A stretch of 64,000 bases of DNA from Streptomyces sp. NBC_00285 (GCF_036174265.1 NZ_CP108055.1:3100001-3164000), one strand, 5' to 3'. Counted from the first letter of the stretch, positions 1 through 9,007 are shown. Program-made: numbers and translations. The notes: generated by a model not told the origin, from the letters alone.

Positions 1-1217
1 TCGGTCGTGTACTTGTAGTCGTCGCCGAAGACCTTGGAGAGGGACTGCGCGCTGCCGCCCTGGGAGGCGTACTGCCGGGCGGCCTCCTGGAAGGGGAAGT
101 CGAGCGTGGCGTCGAGGCGGCCCTGGGTGACGTACGGCGACGTGATCGCCGTGTCGGCGGAGTAGACCTCGCCGAACATGAAGAAGTTCTTGCGGCCCTG
201 CTTGGCGGCGTAGGCGTCGAGGGCCGTGGCCCACTGGGTCCAGAACTCCATGTTCACGTGCTTCACGGTGTCGATCCGGAAGCCGTCGATGTCGAAGTCC
301 CTGACCCAGCGCTGATAGATCCTCTCCATGCCGCTGACGACCTCGGGACGCTCGGTCCACAGGTCGTCGAGGCCGGAGAAGTCGCCGTAGGTCGTGGACT
401 CACCGGCGTAGGTCGAGTCGCCGCGGTTGTGGTACATCGTGGGGTCGTTGAGCCAGGACGGGACCTTGGCGCTGCTGGTGACCGTCGGGGTGCGCGGGAA
501 GGAGTCGGCGTCGACGCTCGGGAACGTCCTGCCTGCGGCCGCGTGGTCCGCGTCGTCGAACGGCTCACCGTCTTTCGTGAGGTACGGGAAGGCGCCCTTG
601 GAGAGGTAGCTGTAGGACTTCTCCTCGTAGTCGACGAGGTCGGCCGTGTGGTTGGTGATGACGTCGAAGAAAACCTTCATGCCCTTGGCGTGCGCCTTGG
701 CGATCAGGGTCTGAAGGTCCTTGTTGGTGCCGAAGTGTGGGTCGACCTGGGTGAAGTCGGTGATCCAGTAGCCGTGGTAGCCGGCCGAGGCGTTGCTCCC
801 CGTCCCCTGTACGGGCCGGTTCTTGAAGATCGGGGCCATCCAGATGGAGGTGGTGCCGAGGTCCTTGATGTAGTCGAGCTTCTTGGTGAGGCCCTTGAGG
901 TCGCCGCCCTGGTAGAAGCCCTTGTCGGTGGGGTCGTAGCCGGTGCTCAGCCGTGAACCGGTGAGCCCGCCCCGGTCGTTCGACGTGTCTCCGTTGGCGA
1001 AGCGGTCCGGGAGGACGAAGTAGAACTGCTCACGGGTGTCGTCGTGCCGGGCCGGTTCCGCGGCGAGCTTCGCGTCGGAGGGCGGCGGGGGCGGGGTGTC
1101 CGCCCGGGCGGACAGCGGCTGGACGAGCGCTGCGGCCAGCGCGATCACGGTGACCGCGGCGACCCGTCCGGCATGCGCGGTGCGGCGCCTCGACGGCACC
1201 GGCCATCTGGGTATCAC
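1..1217 (-). CDS. Secreted pullulanase-type GH13 glycoside hydrolase (5' part; runs off the left edge)
   Basis: N-terminal 405 codons of an exported GH13 enzyme that hydrolyses starch, pullulan or dextrins outside the cell. The GTG start is set by AAGGAG nine bases upstream. Residues 1-36 form a Sec signal (IPRWP..., hydrophobic AAVTVIALAAAL, cut near SARA-DTPPP). The catalytic barrel follows: FYFVLPDRFANGD near 55, region I VFFDVITNH, region II GFRIDTVKH with nucleophile Asp316, and region III FMFGEVYS with acid/base Glu350. The rest, including the transition-state Asp, lies outside the window. In S. coelicolor the gene at this place is, from memory, a very long pullulanase-type alpha-1,6-glucosidase; that is inference here. 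A MalR-like operator lies 70 bp upstream, and the leader is a near copy of that of the next gene. Confidence 0.9.
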   Translation of the reverse strand, partial: MIPRWPVPSRRRTAHAGRVAAVTVIALAAALVQPLSARADTPPPPPSDAKLAAEPARHDDTREQFYFVLPDRFANGDTSNDRGGLTGSRLSTGYDPTDKGFYQGGDLKGLTKKLDYIKDLGTTSIWMAPIFKNRPVQGTGSNASAGYHGYWITDFTQVDPHFGTNKDLQTLIAKAHAKGMKVFFDVITNHTADLVDYEEKSYSYLSKGAFPYLTKDGEPFDDADHAAAGRTFPSVDADSFPRTPTVTSSAKVPSWLNDPTMYHNRGDSTYAGESTTYGDFSGLDDLWTERPEVVSGMERIYQRWVRDFDIDGFRIDTVKHVNMEFWTQWATALDAYAAKQGRKNFFMFGEVYSADTAITSPYVTQGRLDATLDFPFQEAARQYASQGGSAQSLSKVFGDDYKYTT

Positions 1218-1286
1218 TGACGTGGACTCCTTGCGATGACGGCTCTGTGGGTCCGACCCCGCGCGACCGTATCGCCGCCGTAAGGC

Positions 1287-1306
1287 TTACAGCAAGAGTC
1301 CTGAAA
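1287..1306 (-). promoter_or_regulatory. MalR-type operator upstream of the pullulanase gene
   Basis: The plus strand reads TTACAGCAAGAGTCCTGAAA. The same 20-mer with one change (TCCTG to TCTTG) sits at 2814-2833 upstream of the alpha-amylase. It contains the CTTGCTG/CAGCAAG unit that resembles the CTTGCAG repeats bound by Streptomyces MalR. It lies 70 bp before the GTG start, a position suited to repression. Confidence 0.65.
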
Positions 1307-1360
1307 CATCCGGAAAGAAATTGCAGCCCCGGCAGCCCCGGACCGTCGCGGGTGTGACGC

Positions 1361-2740
1361 TCAGCAGCTCGACTTGCCGGCGTAGATCGCCAGCGCCGTA
1401 TTGGAGCCGAGGGTGGCCGTGAACCGGCCGCTGGAGTCCACCGTCACACTCGTGTTGTTCTGCACGTTGCAGTAGGTGCCCGCCGCCAGCGACGTCTGGT
1501 ATGTCCGACTCAGGCTGCCCGACTCGTGGTTGATGGCGACGTACCCCTTGGCGCCCCGCCCGAAGGCGATCGCGTCACCGCCGTTGTCCCACCAGTCGGT
1601 GAGTGACTGGCCGCGGGTCGCGTTGCGGAAGGCGACCATGCGCAGGATCTCCGGCCAGGCGTGCTGGCACTTCCAGCCGTCCTGCCAACAGGCGGTGACC
1701 GAACCGCCGTTGGGTGGTCCCGCGTCCTTGTCGGACCACTCGTAGCCGGAGTTGATGTCCGGGGCGCCGTACGGGTGGGCCAGCATGAAGACGTTGGCGA
1801 GGGTGTAGTTCGCGCCGTCCTTGTAGCTGAGCGTGGAGCCGTTGCGCTCGGTGTCGTGGTTGTCCACGAAGACGGCGGCGACCGAGTTGTTCAGGTAACC
1901 CCAGCCCTCGCCGTAGTTCTTCAGGTAGGCGAGGTTCTCGTTGTTGAAGACGCGCTTGAGGTCGAAGGCGTAGCGGAACTCCTGGACGTCCCCGTTGCCC
2001 GTGTACTCGGTGGGCTGGACGGCCTCTCCGCTGCCGTAGATGACCTCCTGCTTCCAGTACGCCGACGGGTTGCTCAGCCGGGACTTGATGTTCGCGAGGT
2101 CGGTCGCCGGGATGTGCTTGGCCGCGTCGATGCGGAACCCGTCGACACCGCGCCCGAGCAGGCCGTTCATGTACCCGGCGATGGTGGCGCGGACGTACTC
2201 CTCGCCGGTGTCCAGGTCGGCGAGGTTGACGAGTTCGCAGTTCTGGACGTTGGCGCGGTTGGTGTAGTCGGTGACCGCGGACGTGCAGTCGTCCATGTCG
2301 TACGACGAGTACAGACCCGGGTAGGTGTACTTCGAGTACGACGAGCCGCCGGTACCGGTGCCGCTGCCCGCGGACATGTGGTTGATGACGGTGTCGACGA
2401 CGACCTTCACGCCCGCGGCGTGGCAGGTGTTCACCATGTTCTGGAAGGCGGTGGCGTCCCCGAGCCGTCCGGCGATCCTGTAGCTGACCGGCTGGTACGA
2501 CGTCCACCACTGCGAGCCCTGGATGTGCTCGGCGGGCGGGGAGACCTGGACGTAGCCGTATCCGGCGGGGCCGAGGGTGTTGGTGCACTCCCTGGCCACG
2601 GACGCGAAGTTCCACTCGAAGAGGACGGCGGTGACGTCCTTGGTGCCGGGCGGGGCGGCCTGGGCCGTGGTGGGGGCGAGGACGGCGACCGAGGCGGCGA
2701 GGGCGGCGGCGGACGCGGTGGTGGACCATCTCGATATCAC
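1361..2740 (-). CDS. Secreted alpha-amylase (GH13, animal/Streptomyces type)
   Basis: 459-residue extracellular endo-alpha-1,4-glucanase that cuts starch to maltodextrins. The GTG start at 2740 is preferred over an upstream in-frame codon because AAGGAG lies about eight bases before it and the signal peptide begins there: ISRW, a hydrophobic [12 protein letters not shown] and cleavage near AQA-APPG (residue 29). The GH13 regions are complete: VDTVINH (115-121), GFRIDAAKH with nucleophile Asp205, QEVIYGSGE with Glu232, and [11 protein letters not shown] with Asp296. Length fits Streptomyces amylases without a starch-binding domain, and no CBM20 is seen. It probably supplies substrate for MalEFG and is controlled by MalR through the operator at 2814-2833. 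Confidence 0.96.
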   Translation of the reverse strand: MISRWSTTASAAALAASVAVLAPTTAQAAPPGTKDVTAVLFEWNFASVARECTNTLGPAGYGYVQVSPPAEHIQGSQWWTSYQPVSYRIAGRLGDATAFQNMVNTCHAAGVKVVVDTVINHMSAGSGTGTGGSSYSKYTYPGLYSSYDMDDCTSAVTDYTNRANVQNCELVNLADLDTGEEYVRATIAGYMNGLLGRGVDGFRIDAAKHIPATDLANIKSRLSNPSAYWKQEVIYGSGEAVQPTEYTGNGDVQEFRYAFDLKRVFNNENLAYLKNYGEGWGYLNNSVAAVFVDNHDTERNGSTLSYKDGANYTLANVFMLAHPYGAPDINSGYEWSDKDAGPPNGGSVTACWQDGWKCQHAWPEILRMVAFRNATRGQSLTDWWDNGGDAIAFGRGAKGYVAINHESGSLSRTYQTSLAAGTYCNVQNNTSVTVDSSGRFTATLGSNTALAIYAGKSSC

Positions 2741-2813
2741 GTGGGGGTTCTCCTTGCGTGACGGCCGGGCGTCTTTGCCTGGCGTCGGCGAGAACGTACC
2801 GCTCACGAAATGT

Positions 2814-2833
2814 TTACAGCAAGAGTCTTGAAA
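2814..2833 (-). promoter_or_regulatory. MalR-type operator upstream of the alpha-amylase gene
   Basis: The plus strand reads TTACAGCAAGAGTCTTGAAA, differing in one base from the site at 1287-1306. A second partial unit (GGCAAGAA) follows at 2839. It sits 74 bp upstream of the amylase GTG start. Confidence 0.65.
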
Positions 2834-2892
2834 GAGGCGGCAAGAAGTTTCACAGGTCTTGGCGCGCCCGCCTCGACTGCCCCGCTCCCGGC

Positions 2893-3459
2893 TCAGCGCT
2901 GACTGGCGGGCTTGCCCGGAAGGTCACTGCGGCTGCCCTCGCAGGCGTAGACGATCTCCACAGCCCCTCCGGGCAGGGCACGCTGGCTCTGGAAGACCAG
3001 TCCGGTCTCGGGGCTCAGCGCGGGGGTCAGCCGTGTCCCGCCGCCGAACAGCAGGGGCAGGACGACCAGTTCGAGGCGGTCCAGTGCGCCGAGGGCGTGG
3101 AAGGTGCCGATCGTGCGCGGGCCGCCGATGAGGTGAACGTCGCCGCCCCGGTTGGCCGCGCGGAGCTTCTCCAGCAGCCGCACCGGGTCGCTGTCGGTGG
3201 TGACATGGTCCGGGGTGCCGTCCGGGCGGCGCGAACCGAGCACGAACACGTCGAGGTCGGGCCACGGCCAGCGGCTGTTGGTCAGCGCGGGCTCGAAGGT
3301 CGTACGGCCCATGAGCGCGGCCTCGCAGTCCGCCAGGAAATCCCGGATGCCGTGGCTCTGCCCGGGGACGAACGCGGGATCGGCGGTCAGCGCGGGCCAG
3401 CCGCTCGGCGTGGTCACATAGCCATCGGCACTCATGCTCAGACGGGCGCGGATCTGCAT
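2893..3459 (-). CDS. Dihydrofolate reductase / RibD C-terminal domain family protein
   Basis: 188-residue cytoplasmic protein of the DHFR-like RibD_C family. The ATG at 3459 follows GAGGAGAG by four to five bases; an upstream in-frame start adds 13 residues without a ribosome site. Family marks are the opening [22 protein letters not shown] in the middle, and the nucleotide-binding [10 protein letters not shown] and [11 protein letters not shown] stretches. Members are NADPH-dependent reductases of undefined substrate, found as stand-alone genes in actinobacteria. It sits alone between the amylase and the alpha-glucosidase and has no obvious sugar role, so a link to the mal genes should not be assumed. 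Confidence 0.88.
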   Translation of the reverse strand: MQIRARLSMSADGYVTTPSGWPALTADPAFVPGQSHGIRDFLADCEAALMGRTTFEPALTNSRWPWPDLDVFVLGSRRPDGTPDHVTTDSDPVRLLEKLRAANRGGDVHLIGGPRTIGTFHALGALDRLELVVLPLLFGGGTRLTPALSPETGLVFQSQRALPGGAVEIVYACEGSRSDLPGKPASQR

Positions 3460-3540
3460 GATCTCTCCTCGGGTGCGGGGCGCTGTTCGCCCTTTCACCC
3501 AAGCGTCGAACGCGCCTCCCGCCGATCGACACGCCGGACG

Positions 3541-3576
3541 AAAAAAATCACCGGGCCCCTCCCGAGGCCCGGTGAT
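3541..3576 (-). terminator. Rho-independent terminator of the alpha-glucosidase gene
   Basis: Perfect 11-bp stem (ATCACCGGGCC at 3547-3557 with GGCCCGGTGAT at 3566-3576). Read on the minus strand it is followed by a T-run (3541-3547), a textbook intrinsic terminator 13 bp past the gene's stop codon. Confidence 0.9.
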
Positions 3577-3588
3577 CCCTGTGGGTGC

Positions 3589-5250
3589 TCAGGCCGTCGT
3601 CCACCACACGGTCGTGTCGGCCTGCATCTTCGCGTCCTCGTCGACCTCGGCCACGTCCCCGCTCGCGAGGAGCAGCCGGCCGTAGGCGGGAGTCGTCACC
3701 GATTCACCGCTGGTGTTCGCGACGCAGACGAACTCGCCGCGCCGGAAGGCGAGAACACCCTCGGGCGCCCTCAGCCACTCCACGGCGTTGCCCGCGCCCA
3801 GATCCGGCTGGGCGCGACGCACGGCCAGGGCCGAGCGGTACAGCTCCAGGGTGGAGTCGGGGTCGCCGGTCTGCGCCTCCACGCTCAGCTCGCCCCAGGC
3901 CGACGGCTGGGGCAGCCAGCTGCCGCCCTCGCCGAAACCGTACGACGATCCCGTGCGCGTCCACGGGATCGGGACCCGGCAGCCGTCGCGGAAGCCGTCC
4001 TGGCCGGCGCCCCGGAAGTACGCCGGGTCCTGGCGGACCTCGTCAGCGAGGTCGACGACGTCCGGGAGGCCGAGCTCCTCGCCCTGGTAGACGTACGCCG
4101 AGCCGGGCAGGGCGAGCATCAGCAGGGTGGCCGCGCGGGCCCTCCTGAGCCCCAGTTCCCGGTCGCCGGCCGTGCGGATCTGGGTGCCGAGACCGGGCGG
4201 GTTGGCGAAGCGGGTGGCGTGGCGGGTGACGTCGTGGTTCGACAGCACCCAGGTGGCCGGGGCGCCCACCGGCCTCATCGCCTCCAGGGTGCGGTCGATG
4301 ACCCCGCGCAGTTCGTCGGCGTCCCATGCGGTGCTCAGGTACTGGAAGTTGAAGGCCTGGTGGAGCTCGTCGGGACGGACGTAGTTCGCCGTGCGCTCGA
4401 TGGTCGGGGTCCACGCCTCGGCAACGAAAATGCGCTCGCCGGAATACTCGTCGAGGATCAGCCGCCACTGGCGGTAGATCTCGTGCACGCCGTCCTGGTC
4501 GAAGAACGGCATGACATCGTTGCCCAGCAGCTTGACCTGATCGTGGGAGCCGAGGTCGGGCAGGCCCGCCGCCTTGACCAGGCCGTGCGCCACGTCGATA
4601 CGGAAGCCGTCCACTCCCATGTCCAGCCAGAAGCGCAGGACGGAGCGGAACTCGTCGCCCACGGCCGGGTGGTCCCAGTTGAAGTCGGGCTGCTCCGGGG
4701 CGAAGAGGTGGAGGTACCACTCGCCGTCCGCGACCCGCGTCCACGCCGGTCCGCCGAAGATCGACTCCCAGTCGTTGGGCGGCAGTTCACCGTTCTCGCC
4801 CTTGCCGGGGCGGAAGTGGTAGCGGTCCCTGAGCGGCGATCCGGGCCCCTCGGCGACCGCCCGCTTGAACCACTCGTGCTGGTCGGAGGAGTGGTTGGGC
4901 ACCAGGTCGACGATGATCCTGAGACCCAGCGCGCGGGCGTCGCGGATCAGCGCGTCGGCGTCCAGGAGGTTGCCGAACATGGGGTCCACGGCCCGGTAGT
5001 CGGCGACGTCGTAGCCGGCGTCGGCCTGCGGGGATGCGTAGAAGGGGCTCAGCCACACGGCGTCCACGCCGAGGTCGCGCAGATACGGCAGGCGGGAACG
5101 GATGCCCTCCAGGTCGCCCATGCCGTCACCGTTGCTGTCGGCGAAGCTGCGCGGATAGACCTGGTAGATCACCGCGTCCCGCCACCAGTCGCTGCGCTTG
5201 GCCTTGGCGGGGTAGGGGGTCGGGGCGACGGCGGAGTGGTGCTGGCTCAT
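3589..5250 (-). CDS. aglA: Cytoplasmic alpha-glucosidase (GH13, AglA type)
   Basis: 553-residue intracellular exo-glucosidase that splits imported maltose and maltodextrins to glucose. The ATG at 5250 is chosen because AAGGA lies five to six bases upstream and WWRDAVIYQVYPRSF, the normal family start, follows by residue 22. Conserved regions are DLVPNH (115-120), GFRIDVAHG with nucleophile Asp219, FVAEAW with acid/base Glu278, and SNHD with Asp340. There is no signal peptide. It follows malG on the same strand after a 188-bp gap holding a long hairpin, so it may be a read-through cistron of the malEFG transcript. A strong terminator follows it. An oligo-1,6-glucosidase specificity cannot be excluded by sequence reading. 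Confidence 0.93.
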   Translation of the reverse strand: MSQHHSAVAPTPYPAKAKRSDWWRDAVIYQVYPRSFADSNGDGMGDLEGIRSRLPYLRDLGVDAVWLSPFYASPQADAGYDVADYRAVDPMFGNLLDADALIRDARALGLRIIVDLVPNHSSDQHEWFKRAVAEGPGSPLRDRYHFRPGKGENGELPPNDWESIFGGPAWTRVADGEWYLHLFAPEQPDFNWDHPAVGDEFRSVLRFWLDMGVDGFRIDVAHGLVKAAGLPDLGSHDQVKLLGNDVMPFFDQDGVHEIYRQWRLILDEYSGERIFVAEAWTPTIERTANYVRPDELHQAFNFQYLSTAWDADELRGVIDRTLEAMRPVGAPATWVLSNHDVTRHATRFANPPGLGTQIRTAGDRELGLRRARAATLLMLALPGSAYVYQGEELGLPDVVDLADEVRQDPAYFRGAGQDGFRDGCRVPIPWTRTGSSYGFGEGGSWLPQPSAWGELSVEAQTGDPDSTLELYRSALAVRRAQPDLGAGNAVEWLRAPEGVLAFRRGEFVCVANTSGESVTTPAYGRLLLASGDVAEVDEDAKMQADTTVWWTTA

Positions 5251-5294
5251 GGCGTCCTTGAAACGTAAGGGGGGCATGGGGGTCGTCAAGTGGC

Positions 5295-5342
5295 GAGGCG
5301 GCCGCAGTGACAGCGGGGTCGGATGGACACTGCGGCCGCCTC
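5295..5342 (-). terminator. 15-bp perfect stem-loop between malG and the alpha-glucosidase gene
   Basis: Arms GAGGCGGCCGCAGTG (5295-5309) and CACTGCGGCCGCCTC (5328-5342) with an 18-base loop. No T-run follows, so it may attenuate, terminate (a common GC-only streptomycete form) or protect the upstream malG 3' end rather than stop all transcription. Confidence 0.6.
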
Positions 5343-5386
5343 GGGTCTGAGGGTGGTGAGGCAGATTGGTATCGTGCGGCGCCGTC

Positions 5387-5416
5387 GTGGCTGGTCGCGC
5401 AGTTCCCCGCGCCCCT
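5387..5416 (+). repeat. Intergenic repeat, copy 1 (core GCGCAGTTCCCCGCGCCCCT)
   Basis: This 30-base stretch is identical to one at 39508-39537, over 34 kb away, and related to two further copies near 39.4 and 39.7 kb. It ends 22 bp before the malG stop. Similar GTGGCTGGTCGCGCAGTTCC strings are, from memory, common between genes in Streptomyces. Confidence 0.8.
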
Positions 5417-5438
5417 GAGGGGCGCTGTCGAACCGGCG

Positions 5439-6344
5439 TCAGCCCTTCGTGCCGCCCGCCGTGAGCCCCGTCACCAGGTTCTTCTGCACGAGGTAGAAGA
5501 ACAGCGACACCGGTATGGCGATCAGCACCGCGGTCGCGGCCATCAGGTTCCGCTGGGCGTCGTGCTCGCTCACGAAGCTCTGCAGCCCCACCGCGAACGT
5601 GTACTTGGTGTCGGACAGCATGAACGTCGAAGCGAACGCGACCTCGCCGAACGCCGTGAGGAAGCTGTAGAACGCGGCGACGGCGAGCCCCGGCTTGGCG
5701 AGCGGCAGGATCAGCCGCGCGAACGTGCCGAAGGGGGTCAGCCCGTCGACGCGTCCGGCCTCGTCGATCTCGAACGGGATGGTGTCGAAGTACCCCTTCA
5801 ACAGCCAGGCGCAGTACGGCACCGCGGTCGAGCAGTAGACGAGGACGAGTCCAAGGTAGCTGTCGATGAGCCGGAGGTCCGACAGCATCTGGTACATCGG
5901 CACCATGAGTACGGCCACCGGGAACATCTGCGTGACCAGGAGCACCCACATGAACTTGCGGTAGCCCGGAAAGCGCATACGGGAGACGGCGTAACCCGTG
6001 GTCGCGGCGATCAGCACACCGATCAGGGTCGTGCCCAGGGAGACGATCAGCGAGCTCTTCAGCCAGTCGAAGAAGGCCGTGTGCTGAAGGACGAACGAGT
6101 AGTTGTCGAACGTCATCTTCTTCCAGATGCCGCCCGGGTGAAGGTAGTCGTCCTTGTCCGGGCCGAGGGACAGGAAGACCAGCCAGACGATCGGGAACAG
6201 TGCGATCAGGCTCGCGACGATCAGGATGCCGTGCGAGACGAGGGAGCCGGCGGGGCTGTTCTCGCCGCGGCGGCGCACCGGGCGCGGGGCCTCGGGGCTC
6301 CGTTCGCCGGCCTGGGCGGGGGTCTCGACTGCGGTCGTACTCAT
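5439..6344 (-). CDS. malG: Maltodextrin ABC importer, permease MalG
   Basis: 301-residue inner-membrane permease, the second half of the maltodextrin import channel. The ATG at 6344 follows AGGAG by five bases; the longer in-frame version lacks a site. A basic N-terminus (PVRRRG) is followed by a first helix (SHGILIVASLIALFPIVWLVF) and five more segments. The ATPase-coupling EAA loop is visible at about 193-212 (EIDEAGRVDG...). C-terminal GLTAGGTKG is typical of MalG/LacG. It is 13 bp downstream of malF. No dedicated ATPase is encoded in the cluster; in streptomycetes the shared ATPase MsiK serves such importers (family knowledge). Confidence 0.95.
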   Translation of the reverse strand: MSTTAVETPAQAGERSPEAPRPVRRRGENSPAGSLVSHGILIVASLIALFPIVWLVFLSLGPDKDDYLHPGGIWKKMTFDNYSFVLQHTAFFDWLKSSLIVSLGTTLIGVLIAATTGYAVSRMRFPGYRKFMWVLLVTQMFPVAVLMVPMYQMLSDLRLIDSYLGLVLVYCSTAVPYCAWLLKGYFDTIPFEIDEAGRVDGLTPFGTFARLILPLAKPGLAVAAFYSFLTAFGEVAFASTFMLSDTKYTFAVGLQSFVSEHDAQRNLMAATAVLIAIPVSLFFYLVQKNLVTGLTAGGTKG

Positions 6345-6357
6345 GGGGACTCCTGCC

Positions 6358-7362
6358 TCAGATCGCGAGCTGCTGGTCATTGCGGTTCAGCCAGCGGCGG
6401 TAGAAGGAGGTGAAGACGATCAGGACGGCCAGCAGCAGGATGCCGTACGCGGCCGACTGGGCGAAGTCACGCGGTTGTTGTCCGAAGCCCAGGTAGTAGG
6501 CCCAGGTGACGAGGATCTGCGCGTCCGGCGCGGTGTTGCCGAACAGCAGGAAGATCACGGCGAACTGGTTGAACGTCCAGATGATGCCGAGGAGTACGAC
6601 GGTGGAGCTGACGCTTCTGAGCCCCGGCAGGGTGACGTACCGGAAGCGCTGCCAGGCGCTCGCGCCGTCCATCTCGGCGGCCTCGTACAGGGAGGCGTCG
6701 ATGGACTGGAGGCCGCCGAGCATCGAGACCATCATGAACGGCACACCGCACCAGGTGTTGACCATGATCGCGGCGGTCCGCTGCCAGAAGGTGTCCTCCA
6801 GCCATGACGGCGAGGGCAGATGCAGTGCGTCCAGGGCGAGGTTGATGACACCGCCGTCGGCGAGCATGAAGCGCCAGCCGAAGACGGTGACGAAGGTCGG
6901 CACGGCCCACGGCAGCACCAGGATCAGCCGGTACAGGGTCCGTCCGCGCAGCTTCTGGTTGAGCAGCAGCGCGAGGCCGAGCCCGATGCAGTAGTGCAGG
7001 GCGACACACAGTGCCGTCCAGGCGATCGTCCAGATGAAGTGCGACCAGAAGCGGTCGTAGGCCGTCGGGCCCCACAGGATGTCGGCGTAGTTGTCGAGGC
7101 CGATGAACTTGTAGGTGGCGTCGATGTGGTTGACGCCGATCGTGCGGGCCGTGTTGAGGCTGTTGGCGTCGGTGAGGGTGAGGTAGACGCCGTAGACCAG
7201 GGGGTAGATGACGAGGACGCCGAGGACGATCGCCACGGGGGCGATCATGGCGTAGGCGTACCAGTGTTTCTGGTAGCCGTGTCGGAGGCGTTGGCCCAGC
7301 CCGGGCCGTGGCGCGCGGTCACCGTGGCGTTTGCCGGTGGCGCGGTCGATGGCGACTGTCAT
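6358..7362 (-). CDS. malF: Maltodextrin ABC importer, permease MalF
   Basis: 334-residue inner-membrane permease partnering MalG. The ATG at 7362 follows AGAAGG by eight bases; an in-frame GTG three codons earlier is too close to that site. The first membrane helix is around YAYAMIAPVAIVLGVLVIYPLVYGVYL (38-64), with five further helices, and the EAA coupling loop is at about 225-244 (YEAAEMDGASAWQRF). The extra periplasmic loop between helices 1 and 2 (ANSLNTARTIGVNHIDATY) is shorter than in E. coli MalF, as in Gram-positive homologues. It lies between malE and malG and is separated from malE by a 125-bp gap with a 14-bp stem-loop. Confidence 0.95.
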   Translation of the reverse strand: MTVAIDRATGKRHGDRAPRPGLGQRLRHGYQKHWYAYAMIAPVAIVLGVLVIYPLVYGVYLTLTDANSLNTARTIGVNHIDATYKFIGLDNYADILWGPTAYDRFWSHFIWTIAWTALCVALHYCIGLGLALLLNQKLRGRTLYRLILVLPWAVPTFVTVFGWRFMLADGGVINLALDALHLPSPSWLEDTFWQRTAAIMVNTWCGVPFMMVSMLGGLQSIDASLYEAAEMDGASAWQRFRYVTLPGLRSVSSTVVLLGIIWTFNQFAVIFLLFGNTAPDAQILVTWAYYLGFGQQPRDFAQSAAYGILLLAVLIVFTSFYRRWLNRNDQQLAI

Positions 7363-7433
7363 GTTCGACACCTTCTGGAAGTTCTACGGCTCTGAGAAGT
7401 GGCTGGGCGAAACGGCTGGCCGGGCACAGGCCG

Positions 7434-7481
7434 GTGGCCGCCGGATCCCTCCCCCGTGCGCTCGGGAGATCCGGCGGCCAC
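7434..7481 (-). promoter_or_regulatory. 14-bp stem-loop in the malE-malF spacer
   Basis: GTGGCCGCCGGATC (7434-7447) pairs perfectly with GATCCGGCGGCCAC (7468-7481), loop 20 bases, starting six bases past the malE stop. Without a T-run it most likely stabilises malE mRNA or lets only part of the transcripts continue into malFG, the usual way to make much more binding protein than permease. Confidence 0.7.
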
Positions 7482-7487
7482 GCGGGC

Positions 7488-8756
7488 TCACTTGCTGAAG
7501 TCGGGCACCAGCTTGGCGATGGCGGCCTCGGCGTTGCTCAGACCCTTGTCGAGGGACTCCTTGCCGCCCGCGATGCTGTTCAGCTCGGTGTCGAGCGGGG
7601 TCAGCAGGGAGCTGTACTCGGGCAGGGCCAGCCGCGGCCGGGCGGAGGCGAGGACCGTCTGGTAGCCGGCGATGCCCGGGTCGGCCTTGACCTCGGCGGT
7701 GTAGGCGTCGTCGCGGGTGGGCAGCGTGGAGTTCTTCAGCGCGATCTGCGTCTGGGACTTCGCGGAGGTCATGAAGCCCACGAACTTCTCGGCCGCCTTC
7801 TGGTGGGCGGAGTCCGAGCCGGCGTAGACCGAGAGGTTGTGGCCGCCGGTCGGGGCGCCCGCCTTGCCGGTGGAACCGGCCGGGACGGTGGCGATGCCGA
7901 GGTTGGACTTGTCCGTGAACGCGGAGCCCTTGTAGAAGTTGGTGATCTCCCACGGGCCCTGGATGATCGCGGCGACCTTGCCGTTGATGAACGCGTCCTG
8001 GATGTGGGCGTAGGCGTCCGCGGTGGTGTCGGCCTTGTGCAGGCCCTTGCCGGAGAAGAGGCTCAGCCAGGTGCCGTAGCCCTTCTTGGCGGGGGCCGAG
8101 GCGACGGTGATCTTCTTGGCGGAGGCGTCGACGGTGTCGGTGCCCTCACCGAAGAGGAACGGCTGGGCGTAGTAGGCAGCCGTGGAACCCCAGTAGCCGT
8201 CGACGCCGGTCTTCGCCTTGATCGTGGCGGCGGCGGTCCTCAGGTCGTCCCAGGTCTTGGGGGCCTCGATGCCGGCCTTCGCGAAGAGCTGCTTGTTGTA
8301 GACCAGGGCGAGGGTGTCGGTGACGAACGGCACGCCGTAGGTCTTGCCGTCGTACTTCGCCTGCTCGATCAGGTTCGGCTTGAACTTGGCCTGGTCGGCG
8401 AGGGCCTCGGTGCCGTCGAGGGGCAGGAAGAAGCCCTTCTTGGCGAAGGCGGGGGTCCAGCCGACGTCGGAGCGCAGCACGTCGGGGGCGCCGGAGGCAC
8501 CGGCGGCGGTGTCGAACTTGTTCTGCGCCTGGTCGAACGGCACGTTGACGTACGTGACCTTGACGCCCTTGTTCGCGGCCTCGAAGTCCTTGATCAGGGC
8601 CTTGTACGTCGGCGCCTCGTTGGTGGCGTTGGAGGTGTCCCACCAGGTGATGGTGACCGGACCGTCGGCTTTGTCGCCGCTGTCGCTTCCGCCGCAGGCC
8701 GTCGCCGCGAGGGCGAAAGACGCCACCAGCGCGGTGGCCGCTATGCCACGCCGCAT
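7488..8756 (-). CDS. malE: Maltodextrin-binding lipoprotein MalE
   Basis: 422-residue solute-binding lipoprotein that captures maltodextrins outside the membrane and hands them to MalFG. The ATG at 8756 has AAGGAGA about five bases upstream. The leader MRRGIAATALVASFALAATA ends at Cys21, the lipidated residue, followed by a GGSDSGDK linker. The family fold is evident in VTITWWDTS, the LAVYNKQLF-like LALVYNKQLF stretch and AAIIQGPWEI. First gene of malE-malF-malG, divergent from malR, with repeated MalR-like operators in the shared 343-bp region. Confidence 0.96.
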   Translation of the reverse strand: MRRGIAATALVASFALAATACGGSDSGDKADGPVTITWWDTSNATNEAPTYKALIKDFEAANKGVKVTYVNVPFDQAQNKFDTAAGASGAPDVLRSDVGWTPAFAKKGFFLPLDGTEALADQAKFKPNLIEQAKYDGKTYGVPFVTDTLALVYNKQLFAKAGIEAPKTWDDLRTAAATIKAKTGVDGYWGSTAAYYAQPFLFGEGTDTVDASAKKITVASAPAKKGYGTWLSLFSGKGLHKADTTADAYAHIQDAFINGKVAAIIQGPWEITNFYKGSAFTDKSNLGIATVPAGSTGKAGAPTGGHNLSVYAGSDSAHQKAAEKFVGFMTSAKSQTQIALKNSTLPTRDDAYTAEVKADPGIAGYQTVLASARPRLALPEYSSLLTPLDTELNSIAGGKESLDKGLSNAEAAIAKLVPDFSK

Positions 8757-8870
8757 GAGTTCTCCTTGAGGGTGAAAGCCCGTGTGCTGCGGAGACCGTC
8801 CCGTTTACTACCGTCTCCGTCTGCCGACTGCGCCGCTGCGGCCGCCGGGCGAGTGGGAACGTAACAGCGA

Positions 8871-8916
8871 TGCAAGTCTTGCGAAAGAGCTTGCAGCAAA
8901 AAACCGCAAGAAACTG
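8871..8916 (-). promoter_or_regulatory. MalR operator cluster before malE
   Basis: Contains TGCAAGTCTTGCGAAAGAGC, then CTTGCAGCAA, then CCGCAAGAAACTGCGG. These are spaced copies of the CTTGCAG-type half-site known for Streptomyces MalR. They lie about 115-160 bp before the malE start, where they could cover its promoter. Confidence 0.75.
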
Positions 8917-9007
8917 CGGAAATTACGTCGCCGTGACTCCTTCCCGACCGTCGAGAGGCCCTTGTTCTACGAGGTTGAGCGGTGCTGAGCGGGGCGATCA
9001 CGGATCG

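Noticed and set aside
2758..5268. 836-codon open frame on the plus strand
   Set aside because: It lies opposite the DHFR-like and alpha-glucosidase genes, has no recognisable domain, and is a frame kept open by high-GC third positions.
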